A stretch of 64,000 bases of DNA from JBFHFS01 sp041583495 (lineage in GTDB: Bacteria; Bacteroidota; Bacteroidia; Bacteroidales; Marinilabiliaceae): NCBI GenBank assembly GCA_041583495.1, contig JBFHFS010000012.1:1-64000 (forward strand), in the 5' to 3' direction. This document shows, piece after piece, positions 46,302 to 55,405 of this stretch; position 1 is the first letter of the stretch, and the number at the start of each line of letters is the position of its first letter. Below the pieces are notes generated by a model that saw only the letters and a list, made by a program, of their open reading frames with translations, did no database searches and was not told the origin of the DNA. A program made the position numbers and the translations under genes.

Positions 46302-47132
46302 TCACTTTAGAGCTGCGTCTCTTTGTTGCTGAACCATATGTGACAGTCCACATGCATGAACGGGGGGAACCACCGAAAAACGCCCCCTTAGTTCAGCCGG
46401 TGCATTCTCCACCACAAAAGAGTTGGGGTGAAAACAGTTGAGCATATCCAAATCGTTAAAATCGTTTCCCAACACACACACCTCTTCTTCCCCAATATTT
46501 TCGTGCTCACAAACCAGTAAAATTCCGGATGCCTTGGAAACGTCGGGATGAAAAAACTCAATCCACACACTCTCTCCATCGATTGGTGAGGTAGCCCGCA
46601 CCGATTTTATTCCTTTAAGGGAGTTACAAACCACCTCAACATCTTCGGGTTTTGACAGAAAGGCCAGCAACTGGCAATAATACCGGTCCTGGTTGGGAAA
46701 AGGCTCGAAGGGAACCCCATTATTGGCATTGAAAGCCAAAAATCGTTCAAAGTCGGGATGCGACTCCACCGGCGGAACATACCAAAACTTGTGGTTATTT
46801 GGGATGGTGTCGTGCAGCGTGAAACCCCATCCATTTTCGGAAAGATAGTCCATAACAGTGGCCACCTGGCCGCTATCCAGATGCAGAGACTGCATCAACT
46901 CACGTGTCTTCCAGTTGAAGACTCCTGCTCCTGATGAAAAAACAAGATAATCGATGGGGAAATCCTCCGGCAAGGCCTGAAGTGCAGAAGAAAAGGTCCG
47001 TCCCGTAGCCACCACCCGGATCACCCCTTCCCGACCCAGCTCGGTGAGAATCGCCAAATCCAACTCATTAAAAGTCCCTGAATGGGGAAGAATGGTACCA
47101 TCAAGATCGGTCGCTACAAGTTTCATCTTCAT
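46302..47132 (-). CDS. HAD-superfamily (Cof-type) sugar phosphatase-like hydrolase
   Basis: About 276 residues from ATG 47132 (47126 is also possible; the GTG at 47153 lies inside metA). Motif I is ATDLDGTILP with the nucleophile and acid Asp. Motif II is RVVATGRTF, and the C-terminal motif is CVLGNDFNDLDML. A C2-type cap lies between (about 85-190). Members dephosphorylate sugar phosphates or cofactor precursors. It follows metA by 11 bases, probably in one operon. Confidence 0.92.
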   Translation of the reverse strand: MKMKLVATDLDGTILPHSGTFNELDLAILTELGREGVIRVVATGRTFSSALQALPEDFPIDYLVFSSGAGVFNWKTRELMQSLHLDSGQVATVMDYLSENGWGFTLHDTIPNNHKFWYVPPVESHPDFERFLAFNANNGVPFEPFPNQDRYYCQLLAFLSKPEDVEVVCNSLKGIKSVRATSPIDGESVWIEFFHPDVSKASGILLVCEHENIGEEEVCVLGNDFNDLDMLNCFHPNSFVVENAPAELRGRFSVVPPVHACGLSHMVQQQRDAALK

Positions 47133-47143
47133 ACACAAATATC

Positions 47144-48052
47144 TTAATGCCACTCATATGGGGTGGATTGATAAACATAGTAATTGAGCCAGTTGGAATA
47201 CAACAGATGTGCATGACCACGCCAGCTTACCCGAGGTTTTTTAGCGGGATCATCTTCCTGAAAATAGTTGCCCGGGATGGCTATTTCCAGCCCCCGCTCC
47301 AGGTCGCGCAGATACTCCTCCTTTAGAGTGTTGCTATCATACTCGGGATGGCCGGTGAGAAAGACCTGACGACGGTCCTTGGACATCACCAGATAGACCC
47401 CCGCCTCGGGCGAATCCGATAGTACAATAAGATCCTCCTCCCTTTGAATATCAGAATGGCGCACACCGGTATATCTCGAATGAGGCACGGCAAACATATC
47501 GTCGAAACCTCTCAGGAGGGGCTCGTTGGGGGTAATAACCCGATGAGAAAAGATCCCAAAAAGTTTAGAGGGAAGAGTGTACTTGGGAATCCCAAAATGA
47601 TAATACAACCCGGCCTGACCACCCCAGCAGATATGCAGGGTAGAGGTCACATTGGTTTTACTCCATTCCATGATCTCGCAAAGTTCTTTCCAGTAGGTCA
47701 CTTCCTCAAAGTCGAGCAATTCAACGGGGGCCCCGGTAATAATAAGCCCATCAAAATGCAATTCTTTAACCTCATCAAAGGTTTTATAAAAGCTGAGAAG
47801 ATGTTCCATGGAAGTATGCCGGGGCGTATGCGACGAGGTCATCAGCAACTCTACCTCCACCTGCAGGGGCGTATTCGACAAAACCCTGAGCAGATGTGCT
47901 TCAGTGGTAATTTTTAACGGCATAAGGTTGAGGATAAGAATCCTCAGGGGCCGGATATTTTGTTTCACCGCCCTGCTCTCTCCCATCACAAACACATTCT
48001 CGGCCTCCAACATGGCTTTGGCAGGCAATAAATCCGGTATATTTACAGGCAT
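47144..48052 (-). CDS. metA: Homoserine O-acyltransferase (MetA family), predicted to use acetyl-CoA
   Basis: First committed step of methionine synthesis, 302 residues. Signatures: PLRILILNLMPLKITTEAHLLR, the nucleophile Cys142 in LHICWGGQAGLYYHFG, and HPEYDSNTL with the catalytic His and Glu. The specificity position 111 is Glu (ITGAPVELLDF). In published work on Bacillus MetA, Glu111 goes with acetyl-CoA and Gly111 with succinyl-CoA, so I predict O-acetylhomoserine as product. Downstream of a TetR gene and upstream of a HAD phosphatase. Confidence 0.96.
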   Translation of the reverse strand: MPVNIPDLLPAKAMLEAENVFVMGESRAVKQNIRPLRILILNLMPLKITTEAHLLRVLSNTPLQVEVELLMTSSHTPRHTSMEHLLSFYKTFDEVKELHFDGLIITGAPVELLDFEEVTYWKELCEIMEWSKTNVTSTLHICWGGQAGLYYHFGIPKYTLPSKLFGIFSHRVITPNEPLLRGFDDMFAVPHSRYTGVRHSDIQREEDLIVLSDSPEAGVYLVMSKDRRQVFLTGHPEYDSNTLKEEYLRDLERGLEIAIPGNYFQEDDPAKKPRVSWRGHAHLLYSNWLNYYVYQSTPYEWH

Positions 48053-48083
48053 GCTATCAATATTATTAAAAAAAATCCAACAA

Positions 48084-48698
48084 TTATTTTTTGCGCTTCA
48101 GGATGCCGCAAAAGATGATGTTTAGGATGTTATCCAGCTGAAGCCTAAAGTTATCGAAGTTTTCCACTCCTTTAAACAAAGGCATCTCCACCCCGCGAAA
48201 CGCGGTTCCGAGACCCACGGCAGCCAGACGTGTATCTTTTATGTCGAACTCCTCCTTCAGAACCCCTTCGTCCAGGATGGCTTTCAGCATATCCTCCTCA
48301 TTTTGGTCGGCCTGATTCTTAACCTCATTCAAAAATTCGTAAACCCCATACATGCCTTCGCGAATGGCTTTTTGATAATTCACCAGATCCCGGATGGTTT
48401 CCATACGCACAATCACATAATCATGCAGTTTTTCCCGGGCTAACTTGGGAGACTTAACAATTTCCATCAATTTGCTTTCCAGCATCTCCGATTCCATCTC
48501 AATCACCGCCTGAAAAATCTCCTCCTTGTTCTTAAAGTAATAGTAGAGCGAACTTTTCCCTTTTCGAAGAATCTGGGCGATATCCTCCATGGTGGTTTTT
48601 TTATAGCCAAAACGGGCAAAAAGATCCCTGGCGGCATCCAAGATGGCATTGCGAATCGCATCCTGACCGGAACTCAAAAGGTTAGATTCCAATTTCAT
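48084..48698 (-). CDS. TetR/AcrR-family transcriptional regulator
   Basis: 204 residues. N-terminal helix-turn-helix domain (about 12-60): ILDAARDLFARFGYKKTTMEDIAQILRKGKSSLYYYFKNKEEIF. The C-terminal ligand domain is unassigned and helical. It lies between rnr and metA on the same strand, 31 bases before metA, so it is likely cotranscribed with metA. Its own binding site is not identified. The inverted repeat at 5473-5499 is TetR-like in form, but nothing links the two. Confidence 0.93.
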   Translation of the reverse strand: MKLESNLLSSGQDAIRNAILDAARDLFARFGYKKTTMEDIAQILRKGKSSLYYYFKNKEEIFQAVIEMESEMLESKLMEIVKSPKLAREKLHDYVIVRMETIRDLVNYQKAIREGMYGVYEFLNEVKNQADQNEEDMLKAILDEGVLKEEFDIKDTRLAAVGLGTAFRGVEMPLFKGVENFDNFRLQLDNILNIIFCGILKRKK

Positions 48699-48750
48699 TA
48701 TGAGTACATTTTTAAGGTTACAAAAGTAATAAAATTAAGGCGTTGATCTT

Positions 48751-50916
48751 TTAATCTTTTGGCGCGGGGGAGAAATCCAGCTGCCTGCGCTCCAGGTTGG
48801 CTCTCACGATTTGAATTTTTATTTCATCTCCCAGCTGATATTTTCGTTTTTTACGACGACCTACCAAACAATATTGGTCTTCATCAAACTGATAAAAGTC
48901 ATCGTCGAGGTCGCGAATAGGTATCATTCCCTCGCATTTGTTCTCATTGAGCTCTACGTAGAGGCCCCATTCGGTAACCCCGGAGATAACCCCGGTGAAG
49001 ACCTCACCCACTTTATCCTTCAGAAACTCAACCTGCTTATATTTTATGGAACTGCGTTCAGCATTGGCAGCCAGGGCTTCCATCTTGGAACTGTGATCAC
49101 AAAGGGGTTCATACTTTTCCTCCAATACCGACCGACCACCATCCAAATAGCGCTGCAACAATCGATGAACCATCATATCGGGATACCGCCGGATAGGAGA
49201 AGTAAAATGAGAATAGTATTTAAAGCCCAGACCATAGTGTCCTATGTTATGAGTGGTATAAACCGCCTTTGCCATGGTGCGAATAGCAAGAGTTTCCACT
49301 ATGTTTTGCTGGGTTTTTCCCTGCACCTCCTTAAGCAACCGGTTGAGCGAAGTACTGATGTTTTCATTGGCTCCCGGCATGGCTTCGTATCCAAACTTAC
49401 GCACAAAACGACCAAATTTCTCGTACTTCTCAGGATCGGGAGTATCGTGGATTCGATAAACAAAAGTCTTAGGCTTTCCATGGGTCCGCCCCGCCTCATC
49501 GGCCAACTCGTTTCTTCCGATTAATTCAGCCACCCGCTTGTTGGCGGCCAGCATAAACTCTTCGATCAGTTTATTGGAATCCTTCGACTCTTTGAAGAAC
49601 ACACTTAAGGGTTTTCCGGTTTCGTCCATCTCAAACTTAACCTCCACACGCTCGAAGTCGATAGATCCATTGCTAAAGCGGATGGCTCTTAACTTTTTAG
49701 CCAACTTGTCGAGCGTTAAGAGCTCCTCACTCAATTCCCCTTTCTTTTGCTCCAGGATCTCCTGAGCTTCTTCGTAGGAAAAACGCCTGTCGGAATGAAT
49801 CACCGTACGGCCAACCCAGCTGCGCTTCACCGTTGCGTCATCAGTCATCTCAAAAACCACCGAGAAACAGAGACGATCCTCATTGGGACGCAAAGAACAT
49901 AAATCATTACTCAACCGCTCGGGCAACATAGGCACCACTCGGTCTACCAGATAAACAGAGGTGGCTCGTTCGCAGGCTTCCTTTTCCAGCAAAGAATCCG
50001 GCTTCACATAATGGGTCACATCGGCAATATGAATACCTACTTCCCATAACCCGCTGGGCAGCTTTTGGATCGATAAAGCATCGTCAAAGTCATTGGCATC
50101 GGCCGGGTCGATGGTGAAAGTAGTGACCTTTCTGAAATCGCGCCGGTTGGCCAGGTCCTCTTCTGAAAAGGCCGCATCAATCTTCTCTGCGATGGCAATC
50201 AGGTTCTCCGGATATTTATAGGGGAGATTATATTCGGCCAAAATGGCATGCATCTCAGTGTTGCTCTCCCCGGGATTCCCCAAAACATCCACTACCTCCC
50301 CCATAGGGTTCTTAGCCTTTTCGGGCCACTCGGTGATGCGTACCACGGCTTTTTGGCCCGCCTCAGCCCCATTGAGTTTATCCAGGGGAATGAAAATATC
50401 GCGGTTCATCACTCTTGAATCTACCACAAGAAAGGCAAACCCTGAAGAAACCTCGATGGTACCCACAAATTTATCCCGGCTTCTCTCAAGAATCTCAACA
50501 ACCTCCCCCTCGAGTTGTCTGCGACGCCTGTGGGCAAAGAGTAACACTTTAACCCGGTCGCCATTTAAAGCATGTCCAAGATTGGGCTGGGCCACAAAAA
50601 CATCCTCTCCTTCGGTGTCCGTAACGATATAAGCGGCTCCCGAAGCGGTCATGTCGACCGTCCCTTCCACATGTGACTCAAAAACCAACAGCTTAAACCG
50701 ACCGGTAGTTACCTCATTGAGAAACCCTTTCTCTGCAAGCTCAAACAGGCAGATCTCTACCATTCGCCGCATACTCTTCTTTTTCAGATTCAGCAACGCA
50801 GAGAGTTGTTTATAATTATAGGTGCGATCGGGGTTCTTATTGAACTGCTCTAAAAGTATTTTCTTAAGATTGGATTTACCCAACCCTCTACTATCGCTAT
50901 TTTTCTTTACTGACAT
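48751..50916 (-). CDS. rnr: Ribonuclease R
   Basis: Processive 3'-5' exoribonuclease, 721 residues. An N-terminal winged-helix-like segment (about 20-80) and two cold-shock OB domains precede the RNB catalytic domain (about 245-570) with the acidic cluster in FTIDPADANDFDDALSI and YSHFTSPIRRYPDMMVHR. A C-terminal S1 domain (about 620-715, KVGEVFTGVISGVTEWGLYVEL) ends just short of the stop. Some homologues have a Lys-rich tail after S1; here it is minimal. Confidence 0.96.
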   Translation of the reverse strand: MSVKKNSDSRGLGKSNLKKILLEQFNKNPDRTYNYKQLSALLNLKKKSMRRMVEICLFELAEKGFLNEVTTGRFKLLVFESHVEGTVDMTASGAAYIVTDTEGEDVFVAQPNLGHALNGDRVKVLLFAHRRRRQLEGEVVEILERSRDKFVGTIEVSSGFAFLVVDSRVMNRDIFIPLDKLNGAEAGQKAVVRITEWPEKAKNPMGEVVDVLGNPGESNTEMHAILAEYNLPYKYPENLIAIAEKIDAAFSEEDLANRRDFRKVTTFTIDPADANDFDDALSIQKLPSGLWEVGIHIADVTHYVKPDSLLEKEACERATSVYLVDRVVPMLPERLSNDLCSLRPNEDRLCFSVVFEMTDDATVKRSWVGRTVIHSDRRFSYEEAQEILEQKKGELSEELLTLDKLAKKLRAIRFSNGSIDFERVEVKFEMDETGKPLSVFFKESKDSNKLIEEFMLAANKRVAELIGRNELADEAGRTHGKPKTFVYRIHDTPDPEKYEKFGRFVRKFGYEAMPGANENISTSLNRLLKEVQGKTQQNIVETLAIRTMAKAVYTTHNIGHYGLGFKYYSHFTSPIRRYPDMMVHRLLQRYLDGGRSVLEEKYEPLCDHSSKMEALAANAERSSIKYKQVEFLKDKVGEVFTGVISGVTEWGLYVELNENKCEGMIPIRDLDDDFYQFDEDQYCLVGRRKKRKYQLGDEIKIQIVRANLERRQLDFSPAPKD

Positions 50917-51446
50917 AAATGTTTAATTATTAAAAATACTGGTTGGGAGGGAAGATCATTTCCGGTTAATCAAACAAACCAACCGAAGACTTTCGTAAGT
51001 AGCTATTAACAAAGACAATGATCGAGACGACCCAACAAAAAAATTATCTCAAAAACACATTGGGCGTTTCAAAGTTAACACTTTTAAGAAGAATAAGACA
51101 GAGCCGATTAAATTGTTCAAAAAATTTACCAAAATACCCCCCACCCGAAAAGTCCCTCTGAGCCCCCGGTAGTTCTATTTTTTATCGGTTTTATAAAAAA
51201 CGATGCTTCGTTAATTTTTTGTAGATGACCAGATACCAGCGTTTTTTCTGAATGGATAAACTATTCTTACCGTACTGATATTAAATACTTTGCAAATACA
51301 ACCAAAGCCTGTTTTCCGACTCCTCCGCTCTGCTACCCTTCGGTCGCCGAAACCAAGGCCCGGGTGCCAGCGCCAGGTAGTTTTGCGCTCGCGAAAAAGC
51401 TAACCAGCTGTTGTAAATTGGAAAGGCAATGAATTGTTGAGACCGC
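50917..51446. other. Intergenic region with GC-rich unexplained island
   Basis: 530 bases. From 50917 to about 51290 it is A/T-rich and holds rnr upstream elements but no clear consensus promoter. From 51315 to 51405 a GC-rich island stands out, with a 5-bp hairpin TTCGG-TCG-CCGAA (51339-51351) and a palindromic CCCGGG (51359-51364). No coding frame with recognisable features is present. It lies downstream of the PLP enzyme gene. Confidence 0.45.
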
Positions 51447-52697
51447 TCAAATTGCCTCCAGTGCCCGCCGAACCACCTCGATCAGATCATCAGGATCCTC
51501 CAGGCCAATACTAAGCCGCACCAAAGCCGGAGTAATGCCTAATTTCTGACGGTCTTCGGGGGACACATCCACATGAGTCATGGTTGCCGGATGCTCGGCC
51601 AGACTTTCGGTGGACCCCAAACTAACGGCCAATTTAAAGAGAGACAAATTATCCAGAAACCGAAAAGCCTCCGCTTCTCCGCCAACAACGTCGAACGCCA
51701 CCATTGACCCGGCCGACAAACACTGCTTTTTAAATATTTCTTTTTGTGGATCCCCTTCTTCCAGGAAACCCAGATAATGCATTCGCTTAACTTTGGGATG
51801 CGATCGGATAAAGGAGGCCACCCTGGCGGCACTTCGGGCTTGTTGTTCCATGCGTATTTTAAGGGTCTCCAGACTTCGGAGAATCAGCCACGAAGAGTGA
51901 GGATCGAGCATACTCCCCAAAAAAGTACGCGTTCCCTTAATGGCAGAGATGAGCCGGGTACTGCCCACACAAGCTCCCGCCACCAGGTCGCTGTGCCCCC
52001 CAATAAACTTTGTGGCCGAATAAACCACCAGATCCGCCCCAAATGCCATCGGATGTTGAAATACCGGACCCAAAAAGGTATTGTCGACAGCCAGAATGGT
52101 TTTGTGATCGGGAGTAGAAAAATGATTCGACAAAGAGGCACACATCCCAATATCGATGATCGAATTGGTTGGATTCCCCGGGGTTTCCACGTACATTAAG
52201 GCAGGCTTCTCTCCCGGAAAGTGTTTTTCGACCCGACCCAGGATATCCGACTCAGTGTCGGCAGCCGTGAACATGAGGATTTTTATTCCAAACAGCGGTA
52301 ACACGTGATGTATAAAATGATCGGTCCCCCCATATACAGGGCTGCCAAACAGCAGCAGATCGCCAGGATGCAAAAAGGTAAACATCATGGTGGATATAGC
52401 CGCCATGCCTGATGCAAAGAGCGCCGCTGTTTCACCCCCATCCCATACCGCCAAACGTTTTTCTGCATTCTGGAGTGTGGGATTATTTACACGACTGTAA
52501 ATCATCCCCATCTCTTCCCCCGGCCGGGGCTCACGAAGTCCATAAGCCAACTCAAAAAAAGCCTTGCCTTCTTCGGCATTTTTAAAGGTAAAGGTTGAAG
52601 TCTGAAATAGAGGGGCTTTTACAGAACCCATATGTGCATGAGCATTGTGTCCCAGGGACATCATTAAGCTTTCGGGTGAAAAATGCCTTTGATCCAT
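51447..52697 (-). CDS. Trans-sulfuration-type PLP enzyme (cystathionine gamma-synthase / gamma-lyase family)
   Basis: 416-residue fold-type I PLP enzyme. The PLP lysine is Lys230 in VYSATKFIGGHSD, with Tyr67 and Arg69 (YSRVNNPT) contacting the neighbouring phosphate and ETPGNPTN (Pro173-Asn178) the ring. At the position of the reactive Cys of methionine gamma-lyase (the LYGCT type) this protein has VYGGT (Gly124), so a cystathionine synthase/lyase or O-acetylhomoserine-using activity is likelier than methionine gamma-lyase. Divergent from an Lrp-type regulator, probably its controller. Confidence 0.9.
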   Translation of the reverse strand: MDQRHFSPESLMMSLGHNAHAHMGSVKAPLFQTSTFTFKNAEEGKAFFELAYGLREPRPGEEMGMIYSRVNNPTLQNAEKRLAVWDGGETAALFASGMAAISTMMFTFLHPGDLLLFGSPVYGGTDHFIHHVLPLFGIKILMFTAADTESDILGRVEKHFPGEKPALMYVETPGNPTNSIIDIGMCASLSNHFSTPDHKTILAVDNTFLGPVFQHPMAFGADLVVYSATKFIGGHSDLVAGACVGSTRLISAIKGTRTFLGSMLDPHSSWLILRSLETLKIRMEQQARSAARVASFIRSHPKVKRMHYLGFLEEGDPQKEIFKKQCLSAGSMVAFDVVGGEAEAFRFLDNLSLFKLAVSLGSTESLAEHPATMTHVDVSPEDRQKLGITPALVRLSIGLEDPDDLIEVVRRALEAI

Positions 52698-53069
52698 TTC
52701 CTTCGTTTTTTGGGTTTACCATTCAAAAAATCTAATGCGCTATTCAAATTTAGGAATTAATAAAAATATTTGCTGCCTTTGGCCTTAATTATGGTTTTTA
52801 TTTCTTTATTTCAACTTTTCCAGCACAAATAATTCTGACAACTCACATAAACACGGGCCTTTTTGGAATAATTTTCTAACCTTGTAATCCAGATAAAACG
52901 AGCCCCAAAAAAACGGGGACGCATTACACCAATCGACTGACAAACAACTTATTCCTGACTTACCAATAAGAACCATTGCCTGTTCCGGACTTGACAGAGA
53001 GAATGAAATTTCCTTGTGAGTTCTTCTAATCGGGCACGGGGTGAGAATTAAAAATCAAATTGCAAACAG
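52698..53069. other. Divergent intergenic region between PLP enzyme and Lrp regulator
   Basis: 372 bases. On the minus strand TAAATTTG (52752-52745) fits the -7 consensus for the PLP enzyme gene, giving a leader of about 40 bases. On the plus side no good TAnnTTTG box is seen. A short CCCC-N8-GGGG stem occurs at 52903-52918 after AACGAG. Binding sites for the adjacent Lrp protein are expected here but not identified. Confidence 0.5.
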
Positions 53070-53531
53070 ATGAAGTTAGACAAAACAGACCAAAAATTAT
53101 TGAATCTCCTTCAGCAAAATGCCCGAATCACCACTAAAAAACTTGCCCAGGAACTGAACCTAACCATTACGCCCGTATTTGAACGCATCAAACGGCTCGA
53201 GAATCAAGGATTCATCACCAGATACGTGGCTCTGGCCAGCAAGGAAAAACTGGGCAAACAGTTAACCGCATTTTGCAATGTTTCACTTAAAGAACATACC
53301 AAAGAGGTGATAAAGAATTTTGAAAGGCGCATTATGATGCTTCCGGAAGTCATGGAGTGCCACCATATTGCGGGGTTACACGATTATATGCTGAAAGTAG
53401 TCACCGAGGACATGGAGAGCTACCACAACTTTATTTACGACAAACTAACGGCCATTGACAACATTGGAAATGTGAGAAGCTCCTTTGTCATGAAAGAAAT
53501 CAAATACACCACCGCCTTTCCGGTGGAATAG
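53070..53531 (+). CDS. Lrp/AsnC-family transcriptional regulator
   Basis: 153 residues: N-terminal winged-helix domain (KLDKTDQKLLNLLQQNARITTKKLAQELNLTI at 2-33, then PVFERIKRLENQGFITRY) and a C-terminal RAM (amino-acid-binding) domain (about 65-150) with AGLHDYMLKVVTEDM. Divergent from the PLP enzyme of sulfur amino-acid metabolism. In Pseudomonas MdeR, an Lrp-type protein, sits divergently next to methionine gamma-lyase and activates it; similar control here is inference. Convergent with the DUF3267 gene, eight bases apart. Confidence 0.93.
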   Translation: MKLDKTDQKLLNLLQQNARITTKKLAQELNLTITPVFERIKRLENQGFITRYVALASKEKLGKQLTAFCNVSLKEHTKEVIKNFERRIMMLPEVMECHHIAGLHDYMLKVVTEDMESYHNFIYDKLTAIDNIGNVRSSFVMKEIKYTTAFPVE

Positions 53532-53539
53532 AAAGAGCC

Positions 53540-54100
53540 TTACGACACCAGTGGGCGATTATCTTTTTTATGGCACTCCTCCAACAGATAAAACCCCATT
53601 TTTTCGGGGTGATCCAGCACCCGGGCTCTGCTGCGCAGGCCCGACAACATCTCGATGGCCAAAAGATCCCCTCCGGCTCCAACCGTAAAGAGCACCCCAA
53701 AAGCCCACCAGCCAAGACTCCCCGTAAATAACGACACCACAAAAGGCAAAATACCCTGCAGTATCAGGGGCATTATCGCCCCCAGACGGTACCACCTTAC
53801 ACGTATAGGCTTTGTGCAATGACAATAAGGAGTGAAGGTGTTTCTGTCAAAACCAAACTTAATGGAACTAAATCCTCCACGCACAAACAACCCCAACACC
53901 AGCGCATGGAGCAACTCATGAATAAAAATCCCTGACAATACACTTCCCACAAAAACAACCGAACCGATCCAGGACCAATTAAAAAAAGCCCGGTAACCAT
54001 GCAACAACACAAACAACACAGCCATTATCACGGCAATGGGAATAACCAGTTTAATCGCCTTTCGATTCGTCTCCTCAATAGTAAGGGCAATCTCCTTCAT
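53540..54100 (-). CDS. DUF3267 putative zinc metalloprotease, membrane protein
   Basis: 186 residues with four hydrophobic segments. HELLHALVLGLF (about 62-73) gives the HExxH zinc motif within a membrane helix, as in DUF3267 and other M50-like proteins, followed by a small loop with paired Cys/His (YCHCTKPI) and helices around 105-145. Substrate unknown; DUF3267 members in other bacteria are uncharacterised. A gap of 140 bases separates it from the metal-efflux operon upstream, so cotranscription is possible but not shown. Confidence 0.82.
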   Translation of the reverse strand: MKEIALTIEETNRKAIKLVIPIAVIMAVLFVLLHGYRAFFNWSWIGSVVFVGSVLSGIFIHELLHALVLGLFVRGGFSSIKFGFDRNTFTPYCHCTKPIRVRWYRLGAIMPLILQGILPFVVSLFTGSLGWWAFGVLFTVGAGGDLLAIEMLSGLRSRARVLDHPEKMGFYLLEECHKKDNRPLVS

Positions 54101-54240
54101 CCGTAAATATTTTGTTTTTCAAAGGCCCCCGATAATTAAGCAGGGTAACTCCCGCTTTGAATATCCATGCTTGTTTCCATTGAATTCAGGGCAAGTGGTG
54201 TCTTCTGGCAAGCAGAGTCTTTTCATTCGACCCATTCCTG

Positions 54241-55395
54241 TTAATCGCCAGAGATAAATTGTTCCACACCTTTATTCAAGAAACGACTCCCTTCAGGAAA
54301 TTCGTCCGCATTCAGGATCGTCACAGACCCATCACCTCCCATCCGGGATATCACCTCCACAGGTTTCAAAGAGAAACCCTGCTGGTCTTCATCCGAAACC
54401 AATAAGACCCATTGCTTACCATTCCACTCTGCCACGGCATCGTCGGGCAGGGTACTTGCCATCCACCCGGGCAACAAAATCTCTGCCTCCACAAACATTC
54501 CCGGTAAAACCAGAGAGCCTAATTTATCTACCTTTACCTGTACCGACACGGTGCGGGACTCATCCCTTACCTGTTGGCCAACATACAGGATATGACCACT
54601 CTCCCACTCCTGGTCCTTGCCGGGGACACGGAAACGCACAGCCCCTCCTACTTTCAGACTGGAGACATCTTTCTCGAAGACGCTCAGCTCTAGATACACC
54701 TCATTGGGGTTAACAATCTCCAGGGCAACCCTCTCGGGCGACAGATACATGCCCTGCTTGACCTCCATGGAGGCAATGCCTCCTTCAATAGGAGACGAAA
54801 TCTCCACCGAGGTGGTAAAATGGGCCGATTCAACATTATCCATATTAATCCCCAGCATTTTAATCTGAGATTTAAGTCCTGTAACCCTTGCCAGTTCTGC
54901 CATATAATCGGATTGGGCTTTTAAAAACGATTTCTCCGAGGCGATATTTTCTTTGGCCAGCATCTTTTGCCTCTCAAAATCGGCTCGAAGGGATAAAATG
55001 GACGAATGAGCCTCCAGATAATTCTGCTGCAATTCAACAATGGCGGGATCCTCCAGCAAAAACAGGGGCGCCCCGGCCTTCACCCACTCTCCTTCGCGAA
55101 CATACACCTTCCGGATATGTCCGCCAACCAAACTGCTTACCAGCACCTGAAATTGTGGCAGCACCCGCACATAGCCACTGGCTTCCACCCGTTCCACGAC
55201 CTCGCTCCTCTTAAAGGAATTAAAGTCGGCAGCAGTGGCATCAAAGTCTTCCCGGGATATACGCATCACCTCTTTCGAAGGAGAATTAACTTTCTCCGCT
55301 TTCGACAATTCCTGACCTTTGTTACCCCCACACGACGAAAGCAGAAATAGAGCCGCGGTGATTGCCATAAGAAAAACTGAGAATTTCTTCAACAT
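54241..55395 (-). CDS. RND efflux periplasmic adaptor, lipoprotein (CusB/CzcB type)
   Basis: 384 residues: signal sequence with lipobox ALFLLSSC (Cys21), then two barrel-sandwich half-motifs (GGHIRKVYVREGEWVKAGAPLFLLED at about 90-115; EISSPIEGGIASMEVKQGMYLS at about 195-215), an alpha-hairpin between, and beta-barrel and terminal domains. It links the permease to an outer membrane channel. Located ten bases after the permease-TolC fusion gene and translated with it. No His-rich or Met-rich metal loop is obvious. Confidence 0.93.
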   Translation of the reverse strand: MLKKFSVFLMAITAALFLLSSCGGNKGQELSKAEKVNSPSKEVMRISREDFDATAADFNSFKRSEVVERVEASGYVRVLPQFQVLVSSLVGGHIRKVYVREGEWVKAGAPLFLLEDPAIVELQQNYLEAHSSILSLRADFERQKMLAKENIASEKSFLKAQSDYMAELARVTGLKSQIKMLGINMDNVESAHFTTSVEISSPIEGGIASMEVKQGMYLSPERVALEIVNPNEVYLELSVFEKDVSSLKVGGAVRFRVPGKDQEWESGHILYVGQQVRDESRTVSVQVKVDKLGSLVLPGMFVEAEILLPGWMASTLPDDAVAEWNGKQWVLLVSDEDQQGFSLKPVEVISRMGGDGSVTILNADEFPEGSRFLNKGVEQFISGD

Positions 55396-55405
55396 GATAT
55401 CGAAT

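Noticed and set aside
51447..52697. Methionine gamma-lyase
   Set aside because: The reactive cysteine position reads VYGGT; kept at family level instead.
52698..53069. SAM or other riboswitch upstream of the PLP enzyme
   Set aside because: No conserved SAM-I or SAM-II core or large multi-helix fold is seen in the roughly 40-base leader implied by the -7 box.
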